DNA of 64,000 nucleotides, from the NCBI RefSeq assembly GCF_005239225.2, contig NC_133294.1, forward strand, positions 16,195,631-16,259,630, given 5' to 3'. Positions 63,863 through 64,000 of the stretch are shown here, piece by piece. The translations under genes and the position numbers were made by a program. The stretch is from Populus alba. Taxonomy: Eukaryota; Streptophyta; Magnoliopsida; Malpighiales; Salicaceae. The notes beneath the pieces were generated by a model. The model worked only from the letters and a program-made list of their open reading frames with translations. It ran no database searches and had not been told where the DNA came from. Numbering within the stretch: the first letter of the stretch is position 1; each line of letters begins with the position of its first letter.

Positions 63863-64000
63863 TGATCAAAACTAGTTCTTTCCTTTTCCTTCATGTTTTT
63901 AAGCAGGCAATGCTAATTAAACCGGCCGGCCTGGTGGGTATGTGACTCGGTCACCACCTGGCCCTGGCCTCTGCATGCTTTAAAGAAAAGTAAAATCTGA

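Overview
The window is nuclear DNA of a flowering plant. It is AT-rich, its genes have several exons with GT/AG introns, and it carries polyubiquitin, 2S albumin and THI4 genes together with many decayed transposons. The protein sequences and the dispersed AT-rich repeats suggest a woody eudicot, most likely Salicaceae (Populus or Salix). That taxonomic guess is inference, because no search could be run.

Layout from left to right. (1) 1-5201, minus: the 5' six coding exons of a mitochondrial-type pentatricopeptide-repeat gene, whose 3' part lies outside the window. One of its introns holds a 1.69-kb element with ~330-bp inverted ends. (2) 5.9-14.4 kb: a recent tandem duplication of an ankyrin-repeat/PGG membrane protein gene (ACD6/ITN1 type), both copies minus and apparently intact. 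Copy 2 carries a solo LTR at a site that is empty in copy 1. (3) 15.8-19.2 kb: a graveyard with a 208-bp tandem duplication, a broken Copia polyprotein interrupted by a small hAT-like element, and an ABCB-type transporter pseudogene. (4) 24.1-24.7 kb: an NDR1/HIN1-like (LEA_2) gene. (5) 28.4-35.7 kb: two tandem 2-oxoglutarate dioxygenase genes, best read as gibberellin 2-oxidases of the GA2ox8 type, with conserved promoters but very different first introns. (6) 43.2-45.1 kb: a five-unit polyubiquitin gene with a 5'-UTR intron. (7) 46.6-50.5 kb: two diverged, intronless 2S albumin seed-storage genes. (8) 56.1-57.9 kb: an eIF1/SUI1 translation initiation factor gene. (9) 60.65-61.55 kb: a ~0.9-kb degenerate trinucleotide repeat. 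(10) 63.4 kb to the end: the first exon of THI4/THI1 (thiamine thiazole synthase).

The genes do not form a pathway. They are a mix of housekeeping genes (polyubiquitin, eIF1, THI4, PPR) and locally expanded families (ankyrin, GA2ox, 2S albumin). Most of the remaining sequence is AT-rich repeats. The clearest non-gene structures are a pair of inverted ~1-kb minisatellite-bearing elements 14 kb apart, and an inverted repeat pair flanking the second 2S albumin gene. I found no convincing undescribed molecular system. The notable signals concern genome evolution: tandem duplications datable by insertions, nested elements with exact target-site duplications, and remnants of lost third copies.
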